The notes under the pieces are model-generated. The model worked only from the letters and a program-made list of their open reading frames with translations. It searched no databases and was not told the DNA's origin. A stretch of 64,000 nucleotides of DNA from contig JABCZF010000006.1 of the NCBI GenBank assembly GCA_013289825.1, forward strand, positions 62,001 to 126,000. Direction: 5' to 3'. Position 1 is the first letter of the stretch. Every line of letters begins with the position of its first letter. Source of the DNA: Acidobacteriota bacterium. GTDB taxonomy: Bacteria; Acidobacteriota; Terriglobia; Acidiferrales; UBA7541. Below, in pieces: positions 59,835 through 64,000 of this stretch. The position numbers and the translations under genes were made by a program.

Positions 59835-61715
59835 GTGGTCTCTTTGCTTTCACCGCAACTAAAAAGGCTATTGAGCTATGTCCAGCCTTATGCGCTCCGG
59901 CTGTCGCTCGGAGTCGTGTTGGTGGCTTTCGTCGCGTTCGCCGAGGGCATAGTGGCTTTCATGGTCAAAATAGCCGTCGACTACGTCCTCAATCCCTCCG
60001 TTTTTGTCACGAAACCCGTTCTGTTCGCGCTCCCCGGCAACCGTGTTATCTACTTGAATGATTTTCTCCCCTCCGGCCTTCACAACGTCGCAACTCTCTT
60101 TGCCGTCGCGCTGCCCACTCTGTACCTAGCAAAGGCCCTCGCCGAGTATCTCGGCATCACCGAAATCCAATATGTCGGACAGGCCGCGGTCACCGACCTT
60201 CGCAATCAGGTCTACGCAAAAATCATCCGCCAGCCCATCGCCTTCTTTCAGCACAATTCTGTCGGCCGCCTTCTCTCCGCCACCATCAACGACGTGGAAC
60301 GCACCCGCGTGGCTCTCTCCGAGTATCTCGCCGACTTGTTTCAAAAGGGATTCAGTCTAGTCGTTCTCGTCGGCGTCCTCTTTTGGCTGAACTGGAAAAT
60401 GGCGCTGGCCTCCGCCGTCCTCCTGCCGCTGGTCGTTGTTCCCGTCGGGAGATTTGGTCGCAAAATCCGCCGTTCTGCGGAGAACAGCCAGACCCGCCTC
60501 GCCGACCTCAGCCAGATTCTCCAGGAAACCACCACCGGCAACCGCGTGGTCAAGGCTTTCGGAATGGAAGACTTCGAAATCCGCAAATTCCGCGACACCG
60601 CCCGCCAGTTGCTCCGCGATAACATGCGCTGGGTGCGCGCTGCCGTCATCACTCCGCCGATCATGGACTTGCTCGGCGCCATCGTCATCCCGCTTCTGCT
60701 GCTCTACGCCCGCGATCAAATCAGGACTCACCAGATGACCACGGGCACGTTCTTCGCATTTGTCTATGCTCTGTTTGGTGCGTATATGCCGCTCAAGCGC
60801 ATGGGCTACGTCTATCAGCAATTCCAGGCCGCGCAGGGGGCTAGCATGCAAGTCTTTGCCTACCTTGATCGCGTGGAAGAAAAACTCGAACTGACTGGTG
60901 CAAAAATCCTAGCCCCGTTCGCTCAGCTCATCGAATTTGACGACGTGGGTTTTCGCTACGAAAACGGCTCTGCGGTAGTCCTCGAAAACATCTGCCTTAC
61001 GGCACGCAAAGGCGAAGTCATAGCTTTGGTCGGTTCGAGCGGCGCGGGCAAGACCACCCTCGTAAATCTCCTGCCGCGGTTCTACGAGCTGACTTCCGGC
61101 TCCATTCGCGTCGATACCGTGAATATTCGCGATGTCACCATTCGTTCTCTCCGCGAACAAATCGCCATGGTGGCTCAGGAAAATATCCTCTTCCACGACA
61201 CGGTCTGGAACAATATCTGTTACGGCCTAACCAATGTTCCCGAGAACCGCGTGGTCGCCGCGGCCCAGGCAGCCCTGGCGCACGATTTCATCATGGAACT
61301 GCCGCTGCAATATGACACGGTCATCGGCGAGCGCGGCACCCGTCTCAGCGGCGGCCAAAGGCAGCGTATTGCCATCGCACGTGCCATACTTAAAGACTCC
61401 CCCATCCTCATTCTCGATGAAGCAACGTCGGAACTGGATGCGGAGTCCGAGATGTATGTGCAGAAAGCCCTCGCCAATCTAATGGTTGGACGTACCACCT
61501 TCGTCATCGCGCACCGCTTGGCCACCATCCGCCGGGCGGATAAGATCCTGGTCCTCGAGGACGGCCAGATCCGCGAGAGCGGTAGGCACGCGGAGCTGAT
61601 AGCTCGTGGCGGAACTTATGCCCGCCTCCACGATTTGCAATTTGCGGACGATGATATTCTCGCACCGGCACAGGCAGCGCCGGCCAGCGTAACGGCACCA
61701 GCGGAAACCCTATGA
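59835..61715 (+). CDS. msbA: Lipid A export ABC transporter MsbA
   Basis: 626 residues from GTG 59835, which has GGGGAG at 59820-59825; a TTG at 59775 lacks one. N-terminal six helices (about 20-320) fused to an ATPase: GSSGAGKTTLVNLLPRFYE, LSGGQRQRIAIARAIL, ILDEATSELD and VIAHRLAT. Flips lipid A-core across the inner membrane. It is next to the LPS export genes. The yicC ATG overlaps its stop by 4 bases. Confidence 0.9.
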   Translation: MVSLLSPQLKRLLSYVQPYALRLSLGVVLVAFVAFAEGIVAFMVKIAVDYVLNPSVFVTKPVLFALPGNRVIYLNDFLPSGLHNVATLFAVALPTLYLAKALAEYLGITEIQYVGQAAVTDLRNQVYAKIIRQPIAFFQHNSVGRLLSATINDVERTRVALSEYLADLFQKGFSLVVLVGVLFWLNWKMALASAVLLPLVVVPVGRFGRKIRRSAENSQTRLADLSQILQETTTGNRVVKAFGMEDFEIRKFRDTARQLLRDNMRWVRAAVITPPIMDLLGAIVIPLLLLYARDQIRTHQMTTGTFFAFVYALFGAYMPLKRMGYVYQQFQAAQGASMQVFAYLDRVEEKLELTGAKILAPFAQLIEFDDVGFRYENGSAVVLENICLTARKGEVIALVGSSGAGKTTLVNLLPRFYELTSGSIRVDTVNIRDVTIRSLREQIAMVAQENILFHDTVWNNICYGLTNVPENRVVAAAQAALAHDFIMELPLQYDTVIGERGTRLSGGQRQRIAIARAILKDSPILILDEATSELDAESEMYVQKALANLMVGRTTFVIAHRLATIRRADKILVLEDGQIRESGRHAELIARGGTYARLHDLQFADDDILAPAQAAPASVTAPAETL

Positions 61716-62650
61716 CCCAATCTTCTGTACTACCAAAAAAAGTCGGCGAATGTTTTTCAATGACCGGCTACGCCCAGGCACGCAGCGAACAAAATGGCTG
61801 GGCCGTCCGCGTCAGCGTGAAAAGCGTCAACCACCGCTTCTTGGATCTGAAGCTCCGCCTTCCAGACGGTTTCGACCTCTATGAACAGCGCTTGCGCCAG
61901 GCCCTGCGAGATCGTATTCACCGCGGCCACGTCGAGGTTCACGTCAACGTCGATCCCGCCGCTGGCGCGCCGGTCCAGGTGAACCGTGAACTCGCTCAGA
62001 CCTACATGCGCGTGGCGGAAGAATTCCGCCAGGTGTCCAGAGCCGCGGCCGATGTGGACGTCGTCGCAATTCTCCGCTTGCCCGGAGTCATCGCCGGCCT
62101 TTCCGCCGCCGTGCCCGAAGCCGAGGACGATCAAGAACGCCTCGGGCAAGCGCTGGACGTTTGCTTGCTCGAAGCGCTCCACAAGCTGGATGACATGCGC
62201 CGTGCCGAGGGCCGCCATCTAGTCGAAGATTTACGCGCGCGTCTGGCGCGTATCGGCCAGGAGGCGGAAAAAGTCCGCGAACTCGCCGCCACGCTTCGTC
62301 CGGTCTTTGCGCGGCGCCTCGACGCGCGCCTCAGGGAACTGCTTGGCGGCGCTGGAATCGATCCCGCCCGGCTCGCGCAAGAAGCCGCCCTGCTTGCAGA
62401 ACGTGGCGATATCAGTGAAGAGTTAGACCGCCTGCGCAGCCACCTCCAACAGTTCGGAAAACTCTTGGACGGCGCCGGCGAGATGGGGAAAAAGCTGGAC
62501 TTCCTTCTGCAAGAAATGCATCGCGAAGCGAACACGCTGCTATCGAAAACGCCCGGGGCCGAGAGTGAAGCCCTCACCATCACCGGGTTGGCCCTCGAAA
62601 TCAAGGCCGAGATCGAAAAACTGCGGGAGCAGGTGCAGAACATCGAATGA
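61712..62650 (+). CDS. yicC: YicC-family endoribonuclease-like protein
   Basis: 312 residues, with family start MTGYAQARSEQNGWAVRVSV preceded by a short leader. NVKSVNHRFLDLKLRLPD and GHVEVHVNVD are family-specific, as is the C-terminal LDFLLQEMHREANTLLSKT. YicC proteins act in RNA turnover. Overlaps both msbA (ATGA) and gmk (4 bases). Confidence 0.95.
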   Translation: MTQSSVLPKKVGECFSMTGYAQARSEQNGWAVRVSVKSVNHRFLDLKLRLPDGFDLYEQRLRQALRDRIHRGHVEVHVNVDPAAGAPVQVNRELAQTYMRVAEEFRQVSRAAADVDVVAILRLPGVIAGLSAAVPEAEDDQERLGQALDVCLLEALHKLDDMRRAEGRHLVEDLRARLARIGQEAEKVRELAATLRPVFARRLDARLRELLGGAGIDPARLAQEAALLAERGDISEELDRLRSHLQQFGKLLDGAGEMGKKLDFLLQEMHREANTLLSKTPGAESEALTITGLALEIKAEIEKLREQVQNIE

Positions 62651-63285
62651 GCACGGAGAGAGAGCTTGCCCCGCTGGTGTTGATTGTTTCGGGACCATCG
62701 GGATCGGGGAAATCGACTCTGGTGCAGAGGATTTTGGAGTTGCCGGGAACGATGCCTTCGGTTTCATGTACCACCCGGTCGCGCCGGGCGACCGAAGCCA
62801 CCGGGAAATGCTATGATTTTGTCACGGAAGTGGAGTTCGACGCCATGGTTGCGCGCAGCGAATTTCTGGAATATGCGCGCGTCTTCGGCAAGTACTCGTA
62901 CGGCACGCCGAAAAAATGGCTTGAAGAATCGCGGAAGAAAGGTCTGGACCTCGTCCTCGAGATTGATGTGCAAGGCGCGGCGCAAGTAAAGGAAAAGCTG
63001 CCCGAATCGGTGGCCATTTTCATTTTGCCGCCGTCGCATGCGGAACTTGAACGGCGCTTGCGCAGCCGCGGGCAGGATTCCGACGAAGAAATTGCGCGGC
63101 GTTTGGCGAAGGCGCGGGACGAAATTGCGGCATTCGGACGTTATTACGATTATTGCGTCGTGAACGAAGATGTGAAACGTGCGGGAGATGAAGCGCAGGC
63201 CGTTGTCGTTGCGATTCGCTGCTCCAGTGCTAGGCGCAGACCACGGGTGGAAGAACTTCTGGCATCGTTTGGGGGGATAGACTGA
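62647..63285 (+). CDS. gmk: Guanylate kinase
   Basis: 212 residues. Converts GMP to GDP with ATP. P-loop SGPSGSGKSTLVQRIL, GMP-binding SCTTRSRRATEATGKCYDFV and EFLEYARVFGKYSYGTPKKW, and LEIDVQGAAQVKEKLP are all intact. Overlaps yicC; rpoZ follows after one base. Confidence 0.97.
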   Translation: MSTERELAPLVLIVSGPSGSGKSTLVQRILELPGTMPSVSCTTRSRRATEATGKCYDFVTEVEFDAMVARSEFLEYARVFGKYSYGTPKKWLEESRKKGLDLVLEIDVQGAAQVKEKLPESVAIFILPPSHAELERRLRSRGQDSDEEIARRLAKARDEIAAFGRYYDYCVVNEDVKRAGDEAQAVVVAIRCSSARRRPRVEELLASFGGID

Positions 63286-63286
63286 A

Positions 63287-63514
63287 ATGACTGTGCTGAC
63301 AAAAGCTCCGGAGAGCCAGTTTGCTTACGTTGTGCTTGCGGCAAGACGCGCGCGCCAAATTATGGCGGGCGCCCCGTCGCTCATTGAGAACCCGAGAACG
63401 CTCAAGGCGACGCGTATCGCCTGCGAGGAACTCGAACACAGCCTGCTCGAGTACGATTTCGTCGAGCCGGATTCGATTGATGAAGACAAAGACGGCAACA
63501 AGCGCCGGAAGTAA
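63287..63514 (+). CDS. rpoZ: RNA polymerase omega subunit
   Basis: 75 residues. ESQFAYVVLAARRARQIMAG and the ENPRTLKATRIACEEL stretch are the RpoZ fold. It follows gmk, as in many bacteria. Stabilises the beta' subunit and can bind ppGpp in some phyla. Confidence 0.93.
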   Translation: MTVLTKAPESQFAYVVLAARRARQIMAGAPSLIENPRTLKATRIACEELEHSLLEYDFVEPDSIDEDKDGNKRRK

Positions 63515-63610
63515 CCGGCCGCAGGCCGCTTTCAAAGGGCCGTGCGTGGAATGTGTAGGGGCACGGTACACCATGCCCGAGCTTGGCAAATTGTATCGAG
63601 ATAGGATCCG

Positions 63611-64000
63611 ATGCGAATCACCATCGGCGTGACCGGCGGCGTGGCAGCCTACAAGGCCGCCGAGTTGGTCCGCCTTCTCCAACAAGACGGGTTCACCGTC
63701 GAAGTCGTCATGACTCGCGGCGCGCGCGAATTCATCACGCCGTTGACGTTTGCCGCGCTAAGCGGCCAAAAGGTAATCACGGATCTATTTGAAAAATCCT
63801 TTTCTGGCGGAGCCAACGTCGAAAGCGCAATCGAGCATATCGCTGTAGCTCAGCGCAGCGATCTTCTTCTCGTGGCGCCAGCGACCGCCGACATTCTCGC
63901 GAAATTCGCACGCGGCATGGCCGACGATTTTCTCACCACGCTTTATCTGGCAACGACGGCGCCCGTAATCGTCGCTCCGGCGATGAACGTCAACATGTGG
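63611..64000 (+). CDS. coaBC: Phosphopantothenoylcysteine decarboxylase/synthetase (5' part)
   Basis: ATG 63611 opens a frame that runs off the window. The flavoprotein domain is recognised from ITIGVTGGVAAYKAAELVRL, IEHIAVAQRSDLLLVAPATA with the catalytic His, FARGMADDFLTT and PAMNVNMW. CoaBC makes 4'-phosphopantetheine for CoA. Only about 130 residues are visible. Confidence 0.95.
   Translation, partial: MRITIGVTGGVAAYKAAELVRLLQQDGFTVEVVMTRGAREFITPLTFAALSGQKVITDLFEKSFSGGANVESAIEHIAVAQRSDLLLVAPATADILAKFARGMADDFLTTLYLATTAPVIVAPAMNVNMW

Overview
The window looks like a chromosomal segment of an Acidobacteriota member, probably Terriglobia/Koribacter/Acidoferrum-like. This is inferred from gene content, not from a search. 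The evidence is: three large ADOP-type MacB/FtsX permeases (one coupled to a PadR regulator), Ser/Thr kinases of the bacterial 'MIGQTLxHYR' type fused to other domains, a BlaI/BlaR1 pair whose receptor carries a TonB C-terminus, many exported beta-propeller and TPR proteins, an LPS-export gene block typical of a diderm, and moderately high GC. I saw no rRNA, tRNA, CRISPR array or intact transposase.

Layout. 1-4.3 kb: a permease cut by the window edge, divergent from a membrane Ser/Thr kinase with TolB-like and TPR domains. 4.5-7.6 kb: an ABC exporter (ATPase, permease) in an operon with a secreted esterase, followed by the last ~38 codons of a lost second esterase. 7.7-9.8 kb: BlaI/BlaR1-TonB with two clear operator dyads. 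10.8-19.8 kb: a nucleoside and base salvage region with pyrimidine nucleoside phosphorylase, NupC transporter, purine nucleoside phosphorylase, cytidine deaminase, an exported MtaD-like deaminase, a TMEM175-like channel, a yeast-type cytosine deaminase, an exported methyltransferase and, convergent, a NAMPT-type enzyme. 20.2-22.4 kb: a two-gene ABC exporter. 23.4-30.1 kb (minus strand): PadR, ADOP permease, a kinase fused to a BNR/Asp-box propeller, a MoaD-like protein and a Tat-exported metallo-beta-lactamase fold enzyme.

30-43 kb is accessory: a TPR protein with a leaderless-type promoter, a TetR/SRPBCC divergent pair with overlapping promoters, an internally duplicated exported protein, an M23 peptidase, a possible IS200/IS605 end, a phosphoesterase, a PilZ protein, a YjbR protein, a YncE-like propeller, a PQQ dehydrogenase with an inserted cytochrome c, and a stand-alone paralog of the BNR domain seen in the kinase fusion. 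43-53 kb: a small exported protein behind mutually exclusive hairpins, a Tat amidase, a frameshifted Phd antitoxin, two RDD proteins, another ADOP permease, a rhodanese, a HEAT-like protein and a RodZ-like protein.

53-64 kb is a conserved core block on the plus strand: GAF-GGDEF cyclase, fused LptC/OstA protein, lptB, rpoN, rapZ, msbA, yicC, gmk, rpoZ and coaBC (cut by the window end). It joins LPS export, sigma-54, envelope regulation and housekeeping nucleotide/CoA metabolism.

The parts most worth follow-up are the kinase-BNR/MoaD/MBL cluster, the salvage region with exported enzymes, and the small regulatory structures noted below.
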